Part shown: positions 52,238-61,554 of the stretch, in pieces
How positions within the stretch are numbered: position 1 is the first letter of the stretch
Layout of the letters: each line of letters opens with the position of its first letter
Source of the DNA: an uncultured Clostridia bacterium
Lineage (GTDB): Bacteria; Bacillota; Clostridia; Christensenellales; UBA1242
Assembly (NCBI GenBank): GCA_934754355.1
Contig: CAKVID010000001.1
Span: 248,001-312,000 of the forward strand
Direction of reading: 5' to 3'
Length of the DNA: 64,000 nucleotides
Program-made: the position numbers and the translations under genes
Notes under the pieces: generated by a model
Databases searched by the model: none
The model's input: the letters and a program-made list of their open reading frames with translations, nothing else
What the model was told of the DNA's origin: nothing

Positions 52238-54652
52238 TTATATTCTCTCAGATACCGCCTTAATCCTACTAGCGAAAGATGTAAAATTGTGCGCTGTCTT
52301 ATACGCATCTATTGAACCATCTGGCACATATATTACAAATTCGTTGTTTGTATTCTGCAAAATAAGCGCTGAATTAAATGTAGGTGGAGTAACTCTCTGA
52401 AATTCAATCCATTTAAGTGATTTACAATTATTAAGTAGATTTATTGATACTTTATCAACACCTATTCCAAAAGTAACGGTTTCTAGATTAGGGCAACTTT
52501 GCAGCGTTTCACTGCTAAATATTGCATTTTTGATCGTTATGTTTTTCAAAGATGAATTTTGAGTAAAGCAATTATTCTCCATAATTACACCTTCTGGAAT
52601 ATTAATATTTTCTAAATATCTCATAATGGAAAAACTTGAATATCCTATTTTAACAATAGTTTCTGGCAATACAACATTTTTTAATTTTGAAAAACTAAAA
52701 GACCATGATGAAATAGTTTTTATAGTATTTGATACTTCATATGTATCATCGTCTAAACCCGTTGCATAGTCATAGAAAGTTGTACCATCATAACTTATCA
52801 ATTCTTTACCAGTAAGAGTTTTAAAATATTTATTCTCGCTATGTACAACAAATTTTATATTATTTCTAAAATAATATAATCCGTTTACCTTTATTTCTTG
52901 CAAATTCTTACCTATTTCAATTTTAGTTATTTTATTACTTTTATTATTGTCAAGACCAATGCTAAAACAAAATCCAACTATTTCATCTGGAATAGACATA
53001 ATAGTTGCTGTATCACTAAAATATCCCCATACCATATTCTTTGTTGAATTGTGCACTAGATAAATATTATTATATACATCTTTAAGTTTGCTAAAGTAAG
53101 TATTTGAGCCTATCTCTATGTTGGTTACAGAACCTGGAAAAACATATGAAGTGCCAATATTTTGTAAATTTTTGCCAAGAGTAATTGTTTTAAGATAAGT
53201 GGAACCATACAACGACATATAACGAAGAGTAGTAACTTCATCAGGAATTATAAGTTCTGTTGAATTATTCCTAATAGCATATTGTAATAGTTCACCATTC
53301 TTTGAAAGAAGCATTTTTTCATCTATATCATAATAATTGGTGTTGTCTTTATTTACATTTATTCTTAGTAAAGAACAAGTTGAAAATGCACGTTCCATAA
53401 TATTTGTAACACTAGCAGGAATTTCACTCATATTTGTCAAATTAATACATATTTCAAATGCACAAATTCCAATATAACTTATTTTATCAGTTAATACTAC
53501 ATTATTTAATAACCTACAATTTTGAAAGGCATAATCACCAATCTTGATCAAATTTTTTGGAAACTTTATTGATGTTATGTTTGATTTTCTAAAAGCCGAG
53601 TTTGTTATTTCTACAATATTGCTCTCGCTAGCATCAACAGAAATAATCCCCGACTCTGCAAATGCACTCTCTGCAATAGTTGTATAGCTAGACGGAATAT
53701 AGACATTTTTAACAGTTCCATTACCATTGAATAAATTCTTGGATAAATGTGTAATCACTTTGCCATCTGCAGTTTTCTCTGGAAGTCTCAGATTCTCGGG
53801 ATATTCCACTCCTAGTTTGGTTGAAAGAGATACCTTGCCGTCAGCAGTAGTAGATATATTAAACCATTCAAGTGGTGAACTTTCATATGAATTATTTTTA
53901 AATTCATTAAAGATTTTCAAAGAATTTGTTATTGTATTAGGCAATTTATTACCATTATTATCGGGAATGTAATTTTGAATAGCCTGAAAGACTATTTTTA
54001 TTTTAATACTTAAGCCCGAGTAACTATCATCAATATAACTTGGAATTCTAATAGTACTATTATTTAAAAAATTAACTATTGTATCTTCAGTTGTTGCATC
54101 TACCTCTTGTAATATAGAATTTTCTTTGTTTTCTTCATTGAGCGTTTGTATATAATAGAAATAACCATCTGTGTGTAAATACCAACTGTCGTTATCTAAT
54201 ACAATATGACTAAGCATAGTATAGATATCTATTGAAACTAAATTTTCTCCTGTTTCTACATAAGGATTACCATATTTATCTAATACTGTTACTTGAAATT
54301 TGGCTCTAAGTAATGGTTTTGTTGTACTACGCTTTACTTTGCAATTAGCATAAATAGTAATTGGCATATTTGGAATTAAAACACCATAATCTCTATCTAA
54401 CTGAATTTCTAGATTACATGTACTATTATCTTCAATAGACTTATTACCCTTTCCCACAGCTTCTATCTTAACTTTGCCAGACATTCCAAGTAGGCTAGTT
54501 GCAAATTCTGAATTAGCAAAGAATGCAATAGTCACGCCGATAAATACTGAGAGTAATAATAAAATTATGTAAATTGATACTTTTTTTTCATTACTATTTT
54601 TTACTTTGTAAGGCGGTACCCCCCCCCCCACAGCAAAATTATTTTTTCTCAT
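52238..54652 (-). CDS. BspA-type leucine-rich-repeat surface protein, probably phase-variable
   Basis: The 804-residue protein has a short cytoplasmic N-terminus, one membrane helix at about 25-46 and then an external beta domain (about 55-260). From about residue 290 it consists of LRR_5/BspA-type repeats with the pattern IPxxVTxIxxxAFxxC (for example EIPASVTNIMERAFSTC and FPKNLIKIGDYAFQNC). It ends in the typical BspA tail with IYVPDGSIDAYKTAHNF. Such proteins act in adhesion or host contact. ATG 54652 is chosen because AGGAG lies 10 nt before it, inside the longer frame that starts at 54670. Codons 8-12 contain an 11-G run; gain or loss of one G brings a stop within about 12 codons. Confidence 0.9.
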   Translation of the reverse strand: MRKNNFAVGGGVPPYKVKNSNEKKVSIYIILLLLSVFIGVTIAFFANSEFATSLLGMSGKVKIEAVGKGNKSIEDNSTCNLEIQLDRDYGVLIPNMPITIYANCKVKRSTTKPLLRAKFQVTVLDKYGNPYVETGENLVSIDIYTMLSHIVLDNDSWYLHTDGYFYYIQTLNEENKENSILQEVDATTEDTIVNFLNNSTIRIPSYIDDSYSGLSIKIKIVFQAIQNYIPDNNGNKLPNTITNSLKIFNEFKNNSYESSPLEWFNISTTADGKVSLSTKLGVEYPENLRLPEKTADGKVITHLSKNLFNGNGTVKNVYIPSSYTTIAESAFAESGIISVDASESNIVEITNSAFRKSNITSIKFPKNLIKIGDYAFQNCRLLNNVVLTDKISYIGICAFEICINLTNMSEIPASVTNIMERAFSTCSLLRINVNKDNTNYYDIDEKMLLSKNGELLQYAIRNNSTELIIPDEVTTLRYMSLYGSTYLKTITLGKNLQNIGTSYVFPGSVTNIEIGSNTYFSKLKDVYNNIYLVHNSTKNMVWGYFSDTATIMSIPDEIVGFCFSIGLDNNKSNKITKIEIGKNLQEIKVNGLYYFRNNIKFVVHSENKYFKTLTGKELISYDGTTFYDYATGLDDDTYEVSNTIKTISSWSFSFSKLKNVVLPETIVKIGYSSFSIMRYLENINIPEGVIMENNCFTQNSSLKNITIKNAIFSSETLQSCPNLETVTFGIGVDKVSINLLNNCKSLKWIEFQRVTPPTFNSALILQNTNNEFVIYVPDGSIDAYKTAHNFTSFASRIKAVSERI
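54619..54629 (-). repeat. 11-G homopolymer in the LRR surface-protein gene
   Basis: The plus strand has eleven C in a row, read as G on the coding strand in codons for V-G-G-G-V (residues 8-12). In this AT-rich sequence such a run is exceptional. With 10 G the frame meets TAA six codons later; with 12 G it meets TAG eight codons after the tract. This is the layout of a slipped-strand on/off switch. Confidence 0.9.
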
Positions 54653-54790
54653 TATATTCTCTCCTAACATACACTATATTACTTATTTTTTTTAACTTTT
54701 TTATAAATAATTATAGTTTTTCACAAATTTTATTATTATTTTTTATTTTAACAAAAATAATAAAGATAATCAATTATAATGTAATAATAA

Positions 54791-54829
54791 AAAAACAAAA
54801 ATAGTTAGAGGCTAATTCTCTAACTATTT
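54791..54829 (-). terminator. Terminator of ppdK
   Basis: On the minus strand AAATAGTTAGAG pairs with CTCTAACTATTT, followed by a T-rich tract (A-rich at 54788-54800 on the plus strand), 27 bp behind the ppdK stop. Confidence 0.85.
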
Positions 54830-54855
54830 ATGGTTTTTTATGGAAAAACTATTTA

Positions 54856-57495
54856 TTATTTATTTCTGATTGCTGCTTGAGCGGCTGCAAGTCTTGCAAT
54901 AGGTACTCTATAAGGAGAACAACTTACATAGTCAAGACCAATCTTATGACAGAATTCAATTGAACTTGGGTCTCCACCATGCTCACCACAAATACCGCAG
55001 TGAAGTTCTGGTCTAGTTGATTTACCTAGTTTAACAGCCATATCCATAAGTTTGCCTACACCAATTGTATCTAGTCTAGCAAATGGATCAGACTCGTAAA
55101 TCTTATTAGCATAGTATGATGGCAAGAATTTACCTGCATCATCACGGCTAAAGCCAAATGTCATTTGAGTTAAGTCATTAGTACCGAAACAGAAGAATTC
55201 TGCTTCTTTAGCGATATCGTCTGCAGTAAGTGCTGCACGAGGTATTTCAATCATAGTACCTACTTGATATCTTAGGTTTACACCACTAGCCTTGATGATT
55301 TCATCAGCAGTAGCAACAACAGTCTTCTTAACGAATGCTAGTTCTTTAACTTCGCCTACAAGAGGAATCATAATTTCTGGAACTACATTCCAATCTGGGT
55401 GATTTTTCTGAACATTAATTGCAGCCTTGATTACTGCTCTAGTTTGCATTACTGCAATTTCTGGATAAGTAACTGTTAATCTACAACCACGATGTCCCAT
55501 CATTGGGTTAACTTCGTGAAGGTCTGTAATGTATTGTTTGATTTGAGCAACTGTCTTACCTTTAGCAGCAGCCAAAGCCTCAATATCTGCCATATCTGTA
55601 GGAACGAACTCATGTAGAGGTGGGTCTAGGAATCTAATACAAACTGGCATACCTTTAAGTGCTTCCATAAGTGCTTCAAAGTCTGCTTGTTGCATAGGTT
55701 CAATTTTATTAAGTGCAACTTCTCTTTCTTCCTTAGTATCAGAACAAATCATTTCTCTGAATGCTCCAATTCTTTCTGGATCAAAGAACATATGCTCTGT
55801 ACGGCATAGACCAATACCTTGAGCGCCTAGTTCTTCAGCACGCTTAGCGTCTTTTGGAGTATCTGCATTAGTTCTAACGCCTAATTTCTTGTATTTATCG
55901 GCAAGTTTCATAATTCTGCCGAAGTAACCACTATTAGGGTCAGCAGGAACTGTCTTGATTTCACAATTGTAAATCTTACCTGTTGTACCATCTAGAGAGA
56001 TATAATCTCCTTCGTGGAATGTTTGACCAGCAAGAGTAAATTGTTTATTTTCTTCGTCCATTTTGATATCGCCACAACCAGATACGCAACAAGTACCCAT
56101 ACCACGAGCAACAACGGCTGCGTGAGATGTTTGACCACCACGAACGGTTAAGATACCTTGAGCATATTTCATACCTTCGATATCTTCTGGACTAGTCTCT
56201 AGTCTAACTAGAACTACTTTTTCTTTATTTTTGCCATGAATAACAGCATCTTCAGCAGTAAATACTACTTTACCAGTAGCAGCACCCGGACTAGCGGCAA
56301 TACCTTTACCGATTACATTATTCTTGTCTGCTTCTTTAAGAGCAACTGTATCGAATTGAGGGTGAAGCAACATATCTAGAGTTTTAGCATCAATTTGCAT
56401 TAATGCTTCTTCTTCAGAAATCATTCCTTCGTCAATTAAATCACAAGCAATTCTGATTGCTGCAGCAGCAGTTCTCTTACCATTTCTTGTTTGAAGCATA
56501 TATAGATGTTTGTCTTCGATAGTAAATTCCATATCTTGCATATCTCTATAGTGATTTTCTAGAGTATTGCAGATTTCCAAGAATTGTGCATATACATCTG
56601 GCATAATCTCAGCCATTTTTGCAATAGGCATTGGAGTTCTAACACCAGCAACAACATCTTCGCCTTGAGCGTTCATAAGGAATTCGCCCATAAGACCTTT
56701 TTCACCAGTAGCAGGATTACGAGTAAATGCAACACCTGTACCAGAAGTTTCGCCCATATTACCAAAAGCCATCATTTGAACATTGACAGCAGTTCCCCAA
56801 GAATAAGGAATGTCATGATCCATACGATAGATATTAGCACGAGGGTTATCCCAAGAACGGAATACCGCTTTGATTGCTTCAAATAATTGTTCCTTAGGGT
56901 CATTTGGGAAGTCTTTGCCCAATTGATTCTTGTATTCAGCCTTGAATTCTGTAGCAAGTTCTTTCAAATCTTCTGCAGTAAGATCAACGTCATATACAAC
57001 GCCTTTTCTTTCTTTCATTTGGTCGATAAGTTTCTCGAAGTATTTCTTACCAACTTCCATAACTACATCACTGAACATTTGAATAAATCTTCTGTAACAG
57101 TCCCATGCCCATCTAGGATTACCAGATTTAGCAGAAATAACTTCTACAACATCTTCGTTAAGTCCAAGATTTAGGATAGTATCCATCATACCAGGCATAG
57201 ATGCTCTAGCACCAGAACGAACTGATACAAGTAGAGGATTTTCTTTATCACCAAATTTCTTGCCAGTGATTTTTTCCATTTTTTCAATGTTTTCCATTAT
57301 TTCTTTTTGAATTTCAGCATTGATCTGTCTACCATCTTCATAGTATTGAGTACATGCTTCTGTAGAAATAGTGAAGCCTTGTGGAACAGGAAGTCCAAGA
57401 TTGGTCATTTCTGCCAAGTTAGCGCCTTTTCCGCCAAGTAGTTCTCTCATTTTAGCGTTACCTTCGCTAAATAAATAAACATATTTTTTTTGCAT
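54856..57495 (-). CDS. ppdK: Pyruvate, phosphate dikinase
   Basis: PpdK interconverts pyruvate, ATP and phosphate with phosphoenolpyruvate, AMP and pyrophosphate. In anaerobes it often replaces or complements pyruvate kinase. The 879-residue protein has the N-terminal ATP-grasp domain (GGKGANLAEM at 22-31, SVRSGARASMPGMMDTILNLG), the swivelling domain with the catalytic His in GGQTSHAAVVARGMG, and the TIM-barrel PEP/pyruvate domain with GLCRTEHMF and the catalytic Cys region ELHCGICGEHGGDP. AAGGAG precedes ATG 57495. It is a single-gene unit with its own promoter and terminator. Codon use is enriched in preferred codons, suggesting high expression. Confidence 0.97.
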   Translation of the reverse strand: MQKKYVYLFSEGNAKMRELLGGKGANLAEMTNLGLPVPQGFTISTEACTQYYEDGRQINAEIQKEIMENIEKMEKITGKKFGDKENPLLVSVRSGARASMPGMMDTILNLGLNEDVVEVISAKSGNPRWAWDCYRRFIQMFSDVVMEVGKKYFEKLIDQMKERKGVVYDVDLTAEDLKELATEFKAEYKNQLGKDFPNDPKEQLFEAIKAVFRSWDNPRANIYRMDHDIPYSWGTAVNVQMMAFGNMGETSGTGVAFTRNPATGEKGLMGEFLMNAQGEDVVAGVRTPMPIAKMAEIMPDVYAQFLEICNTLENHYRDMQDMEFTIEDKHLYMLQTRNGKRTAAAAIRIACDLIDEGMISEEEALMQIDAKTLDMLLHPQFDTVALKEADKNNVIGKGIAASPGAATGKVVFTAEDAVIHGKNKEKVVLVRLETSPEDIEGMKYAQGILTVRGGQTSHAAVVARGMGTCCVSGCGDIKMDEENKQFTLAGQTFHEGDYISLDGTTGKIYNCEIKTVPADPNSGYFGRIMKLADKYKKLGVRTNADTPKDAKRAEELGAQGIGLCRTEHMFFDPERIGAFREMICSDTKEEREVALNKIEPMQQADFEALMEALKGMPVCIRFLDPPLHEFVPTDMADIEALAAAKGKTVAQIKQYITDLHEVNPMMGHRGCRLTVTYPEIAVMQTRAVIKAAINVQKNHPDWNVVPEIMIPLVGEVKELAFVKKTVVATADEIIKASGVNLRYQVGTMIEIPRAALTADDIAKEAEFFCFGTNDLTQMTFGFSRDDAGKFLPSYYANKIYESDPFARLDTIGVGKLMDMAVKLGKSTRPELHCGICGEHGGDPSSIEFCHKIGLDYVSCSPYRVPIARLAAAQAAIRNK

Positions 57496-57525
57496 ATTGT
57501 CTCCTTTCTGTAAAACTACCCCTCT

Positions 57526-57554
57526 AGTATATATTTTTTGATTAAATCTTGCAA
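57526..57554 (-). promoter_or_regulatory. Promoter of ppdK
   Basis: On the minus strand TTGCAA (57549-57554), 17 bp, then TATACT (57526-57531), 30 bp before the start codon. Confidence 0.7.
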
Positions 57555-57601
57555 GTATTTAAAATAATAATTTCAAAAAAACTTTTTATTAAAAAGTGAA
57601 T

Positions 57602-57635
57602 AAAAAGCCATTTTGTATAAATATGCAAAATGACT
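57602..57635 (-). terminator. Terminator of recO
   Basis: On the minus strand AGTCATTTTGCAT pairs imperfectly with TACAAAATGGCT, followed by five T. It lies 13 bp behind the recO stop. Confidence 0.65.
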
Positions 57636-57648
57636 TATAAATATAATA

Positions 57649-58362
57649 TTAGTTAAGAGATGTAAATTTACAATTAAGGCGTTGCGACAAATCTTCAACC
57701 AACAAATCTATCATTGCAGACAAGCACTCGTCATTCAATTTAATTGAGTTCAGTCTATCAAAATCTGTATTAGATATAATCTTAAGACTTACAAATAATT
57801 GTTTGGATACCACTACTCCACCCGAGCAACTAGAACATCTAAATGTGCCAGCATACTCATCAAATTTGATGTCCCCTACAAATTTCATTCCACAATTATC
57901 GCAATTATCAAAGTTTAATTTGTAACCAATTATTTCTAGTGCTCGCAAGATATATTTGCACACAACTAATTTAATACTCACTTGATTATACACAATTGCT
58001 TGCAAAGACTTAAGAAGAGTAATAAATAAACTTTCGCTTATTATATTTGGCTTCATTATGTTTTTGCACACTTCTAGCATAAAATTGCAAAATCTAAAAC
58101 TATCGTAATCGGTAGTAATATCAAAGAAAGTATCTATCAAATCTACTCCCTTTACTACATAGAAATCGTTTGACTTGACCAAATCAAATTTTCCAAAACA
58201 AAATGGTTGTCCAGCAAATTTCATTTTGGAATTTGGCGATGCTACTCCCTTCAATATCCCCGATACAACGCCTAATTCAAGTGTAAAAATATGTATTATT
58301 TTATCTTTATCTTTGTATGGCATAGCTTTAAGCACAATGCCGGTGACTGTTAATTCTTCCAA
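57649..58362 (-). CDS. recO: DNA repair protein RecO
   Basis: RecO loads RecA onto SSB-coated single strands in the RecFOR pathway. The 237-residue protein has an N-terminal OB fold (TVTGIVLKAMPYKDKDKIIHIFT), a helical middle, and a C4 zinc site made of CDNC and CSSC at about residues 152-181. The start is a TTG at 58362, with AAAGGA 6 nt before it; no ATG is near. The TTG directly follows the yqzL stop codon in the same frame, so the two are tightly coupled. Confidence 0.93.
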   Translation of the reverse strand: MEELTVTGIVLKAMPYKDKDKIIHIFTLELGVVSGILKGVASPNSKMKFAGQPFCFGKFDLVKSNDFYVVKGVDLIDTFFDITTDYDSFRFCNFMLEVCKNIMKPNIISESLFITLLKSLQAIVYNQVSIKLVVCKYILRALEIIGYKLNFDNCDNCGMKFVGDIKFDEYAGTFRCSSCSGGVVVSKQLFVSLKIISNTDFDRLNSIKLNDECLSAMIDLLVEDLSQRLNCKFTSLN

Positions 58363-58452
58363 TTATTTTCCTTTTTTTAAAGCACTATATAGTAGATAGT
58401 AATTAATCTGTCCAGTTTCTTTAAATAATTTCCAGCACAATTCTTCAGTCAT
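58363..58452 (-). CDS. yqzL: YqzL-like small protein
   Basis: A 29-residue reading frame, MTEELCWKLFKETGQINYY followed by a short basic end, has a strong AAGGAG site 6 nt before ATG 58452. It abuts recO without a gap. A very small YqzL protein with the pattern W-x(2)-F-x-x-T-G-x-(I/V)-x-x-Y-L occupies the same place between era and recO in Bacillus and many clostridia. Function is unknown. The short frame alone proves little, but the position, site and pattern agree. Confidence 0.85.
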   Translation of the reverse strand: MTEELCWKLFKETGQINYYLLYSALKKGK

Positions 58453-58553
58453 ATACAACTCCTTATTTATTTCCTTAATATATTATACGCAAGAACAATA
58501 TAAATATTAATCAAAATACGAATTTTTAGAGCATATATGAATATAAATTTATC

Positions 58554-59438
58554 TTATAAATCTCCGCTATTATAGCCTAGAGACTTAATAGAACTACTTG
58601 AATTTCTCCAGTCCTCTCTAACCTTAACGAAAAGTTTGAGCATTACTTGTTTGTCTAATAATTTCTCTATATCATTTCTGGCTCTAGAGCCAATTTCTTT
58701 GAGCATAGAACCATTTTTGCCAATGACAATTGGTTTGTGACTAGCTTTCTCAAGTATTATGTCAGCATCAATTTCAACTATTGGAGCGTCTTCATTAAAT
58801 CTTGCTATTTCGATAGCAATTCCATGTGGCAATTCATCTTGAAGTAGCCACAAGGCTTTCTCTCTAATAATTTCTGCAACAAGAAATTTGATAGAAACAT
58901 CGGTATACACATCATCATCAAAGTACTTAATATCTTCTTTTAGATAAGTCTTAATAACTTTGATTAATTCATCTAAGTTTTTAGACTTTTTGGCAGATAC
59001 TGGCACAATATCCTTGATATTCTCCAGATTATTACACTTAGTTAATTCTGGATAAAGTTTGGCATAATTAGTATCATCTATTTTATTTACAACTAGAATT
59101 ACACTAGCGCCTTTTGTATATTTATTCAAAGTTTCTATAGTATGTTCAGTAATTTTCTTTGTGCCATCAATTACATACATAATAACATCTACATCGCTTC
59201 TAGCAGTACTAATTGCCTTTGACATATATTCATCTAGTTTATTCTTCTCTTTGTGTATTCCCGGTGTATCTATGAATACTATTTGGCAATCTTCATCGTT
59301 ATATATTCCAAGAATTTTATTTCTTGTCGTTTGAGGTTTAGGCGATACAATTGATACTTTTTCTTTTAGGATAGCATTAAGTAGAGTACTTTTGCCAACA
59401 TTTGCTTCCCCTAGAATTGCAACAAATCCTGATTTCAT
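58554..59438 (-). CDS. era: GTPase Era
   Basis: Era binds the 3' end of 16S rRNA and helps assemble the 30S subunit. The GTPase domain has G1 GEANVGKS (10-17), G2 PQTTRNKI, G3 DTPGIH and G4 NKID. The C-terminal KH domain shows VIGKNGSMLKEIGSRARNDIE. The 294-residue length is normal. The start overlaps the ybeY stop by one base (TAATG). Confidence 0.97.
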   Translation of the reverse strand: MKSGFVAILGEANVGKSTLLNAILKEKVSIVSPKPQTTRNKILGIYNDEDCQIVFIDTPGIHKEKNKLDEYMSKAISTARSDVDVIMYVIDGTKKITEHTIETLNKYTKGASVILVVNKIDDTNYAKLYPELTKCNNLENIKDIVPVSAKKSKNLDELIKVIKTYLKEDIKYFDDDVYTDVSIKFLVAEIIREKALWLLQDELPHGIAIEIARFNEDAPIVEIDADIILEKASHKPIVIGKNGSMLKEIGSRARNDIEKLLDKQVMLKLFVKVREDWRNSSSSIKSLGYNSGDL

Positions 59439-59947
59439 TAGTTTCTCTCCAAATTAACTTTAGTCATAATTTTCTCTTCCATTTCTCGCATTATGGCTTT
59501 ATCTTCGTCTCTAATGTGGTCATAACCTAGTAAATGCAATAAACCATGAACAGCCATATAAACCATTTCTCTTAATTTAGTATTGCCATATTCTTTGGCG
59601 TGCTTATATACAATACCTTTGCAGATACAGATATCTCCAACAAATAACATATTATTATCTGGATTAATTTCACTTGCAAAATTTTTCTTATCTAATTTAT
59701 CTACAATTAACTGCATATCTGTTTTATTTGGTTCTAGTAAATTTGGAAAAGATAAAACATCTGTTACCGCATCTTTATTTCTGAATTTAGCATTTAATTC
59801 TCTAATTTCTTTTTTAGATACGAAATTGATATTTACCTCCAAATCTTTACACTTTATCTTTAATATTTTAAGTGCCTCAATATATGCATTATTAATGTAT
59901 TCGATATATTTTTTATTAAATAATTTTTTATTAAAATTGATTATCAT
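59438..59947 (-). CDS. ybeY: Endoribonuclease YbeY (rRNA maturation)
   Basis: YbeY is a zinc-dependent RNase for 16S rRNA 3'-end maturation and ribosome quality control. The 169-residue protein has the zinc motif HGLLHLLGYDH near residues 134-144, and the family segments LNAKFRNKDAVTDVLSFP and GDICIC. AAAGGA precedes the ATG. In many Firmicutes dgkA and cdd lie between ybeY and era; here they overlap by one base. Confidence 0.96.
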   Translation of the reverse strand: MIINFNKKLFNKKYIEYINNAYIEALKILKIKCKDLEVNINFVSKKEIRELNAKFRNKDAVTDVLSFPNLLEPNKTDMQLIVDKLDKKNFASEINPDNNMLFVGDICICKGIVYKHAKEYGNTKLREMVYMAVHGLLHLLGYDHIRDEDKAIMREMEEKIMTKVNLERN

Positions 59948-59961
59948 AAGTTTTCCTTTTG

Positions 59962-61092
59962 TTATTTACTTTCGTACTTTAAGTATACACTACTTTTCAA
60001 ATAAATGGTAACAATATTGCCATAATTTGTAGAATTTATTTTAATATCTTCGGATATAACATTCAAATTGCTTGGCACTTGTGAATATGCCTCATCTTTA
60101 ATTTTATTTATTATATTATCTTTCTCATCTTCAAAATTTTTAGTTATAGTCTCAGTAGTTAATTCATAGGCAATAGTCTTTCTAACATGCATTGGTACAA
60201 AATAATTAGTGATAAGGCTATCTATTTCTTCTACTTCGTAATTTTCAAACGGACAATCTGTTTTATTTTCTAATAACTTGTACTTTCCGATATTCATGCA
60301 AAAATTTATAATTTTGCTATTACCAGTTCTCACTTGCACTTCTTCTTCTGCCACAAAATTATAACTAGCCGAGAAATACACTTCTCCCCTAATTTCAGCA
60401 CAAGGAGTAATTGATATTTTTTCATTACTTATGTATTCATATGGTTCAACCAGAATATCCCCTGCAAAAACAACATCACCAATTTTTTTGGTGCTTGTCC
60501 CTGCAAAAACATTAATTTCTTTGATAATCATATTATATTCTGCAGTAATTGGGACATAACTTTTGTTTATATCTGGCAGTTCTTCTTTGGCACTTATTAT
60601 TAGAGTATTGCCTTTGGTTATTATACTTACAAATGACAAATCAAAATTATCTGCTAGATACTTCTCCAAATCAGATTTATCAAAATTCATAAGAGAGAAA
60701 CGCTTAATACCATACTCATTGATTTTATCTATAAACTCTTCTCTCTGAATTGTATTTAGTCCATAAATATTTATATTAATAAGTCTATTTTGCATAAAAA
60801 ACATAAGTATTATACTTGTCACAACACCAATTATAAGTCCAATTCTAAATATTAAGAAGTGAATAAATTTTTGTTTTAAACTAGTAGACAGCGTTGTTAC
60901 TTCATAATTTTCCAAATCCAAATTTTTAAATTTCTTTAGATTATTATCGCTTAGAGTTATTTCTAGTTCTTGATTGCTTGGTCTATACACATTTTGCAAT
61001 TCAATATCATTTTTGACACAGTTATTTATTATTAAATTTGTATTAGAACCTTTTATTTTAAGTCTTGCCCAGTTTGAATTATTTTTTCTCAT
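59962..61092 (-). CDS. yqfD: Sporulation protein YqfD
   Basis: YqfD is a mother-cell sporulation membrane protein of unknown mechanism. The 376-residue protein has an N-terminal soluble part, one membrane helix at about residues 80-105 (FLIFRIGLIIGVVTSIILMFF), then a large outer beta domain with NINIYGLNTIQREEF and EIRGEVYFSASYNF. Start ATG 61092 has GGAGAG just before it and is better than the ATG at 61110. It overlaps yqfC by 14 nt. phoH and pgpH, its usual followers, are absent. Confidence 0.9.
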   Translation of the reverse strand: MRKNNSNWARLKIKGSNTNLIINNCVKNDIELQNVYRPSNQELEITLSDNNLKKFKNLDLENYEVTTLSTSLKQKFIHFLIFRIGLIIGVVTSIILMFFMQNRLININIYGLNTIQREEFIDKINEYGIKRFSLMNFDKSDLEKYLADNFDLSFVSIITKGNTLIISAKEELPDINKSYVPITAEYNMIIKEINVFAGTSTKKIGDVVFAGDILVEPYEYISNEKISITPCAEIRGEVYFSASYNFVAEEEVQVRTGNSKIINFCMNIGKYKLLENKTDCPFENYEVEEIDSLITNYFVPMHVRKTIAYELTTETITKNFEDEKDNIINKIKDEAYSQVPSNLNVISEDIKINSTNYGNIVTIYLKSSVYLKYESK

Positions 61093-61363
61093 TATTCTCT
61101 CCAAAATCAATAAGATTAATATAACCTTTTATTATCAGTTCTGACTTATTTATTTGGCAGATTTGCAGATTTTCTCCAGTAATTTCAAGACTTTTTACTT
61201 TCTTTAATTTCACAACAATTTTAGTATCGGAATAATCTAAAACTCTAATAAAATTGCATAGATACAAAGATTTATTAGATAACATAATTATTTTGTAATC
61301 TTTGGTTATTTCATTGAAAGGAAGTTTGGAAATACCGCAAAGTTCTTCTACAAAATTATTCAT
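61079..61363 (-). CDS. yqfC: Sporulation protein YqfC (YabP family)
   Basis: The 94-residue protein matches the YqfC/YabP pattern: FVEELCGISKLPFNEI at the N-terminus, then beta strands such as SLYLCNFIRVLDYSDTKIVVKLKKVKSLEITGENL, the last of which is typical. In Bacillus the gene belongs to the sigma-E regulon with yqfD. ATG 61363, preceded by GGTGGTG, is the start; the GTG at 61372 is the alternative. It overlaps yqfD. Confidence 0.87.
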   Translation of the reverse strand: MNNFVEELCGISKLPFNEITKDYKIIMLSNKSLYLCNFIRVLDYSDTKIVVKLKKVKSLEITGENLQICQINKSELIIKGYINLIDFGENNEKK

Positions 61364-61490
61364 ATTCACCACCGCATTTTTTAAGTTTGAAAGATTATAA
61401 ATTCTTACAAATAAATCTTCTTAAATATATATGAATAAAATTGTTATTTAATTACAAAAAAAGATTTGACTTAGATATAAAATACACAAA

Positions 61491-61540
61491 TAAAAAAATC
61501 TAGCAAATAAAATTTATTTTAATTTCTTATTTGTTAGATT
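61491..61540 (-). terminator. Terminator behind the unknown gene 61555-62085
   Basis: On the minus strand ATCTAACAAATAA pairs with TTATTTGCTAGAT over an AT-rich loop, then seven T. It separates floA and its follower from yqfC-yqfD. Confidence 0.75.
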
Positions 61541-61554
61541 AATTAATCTTTAAA

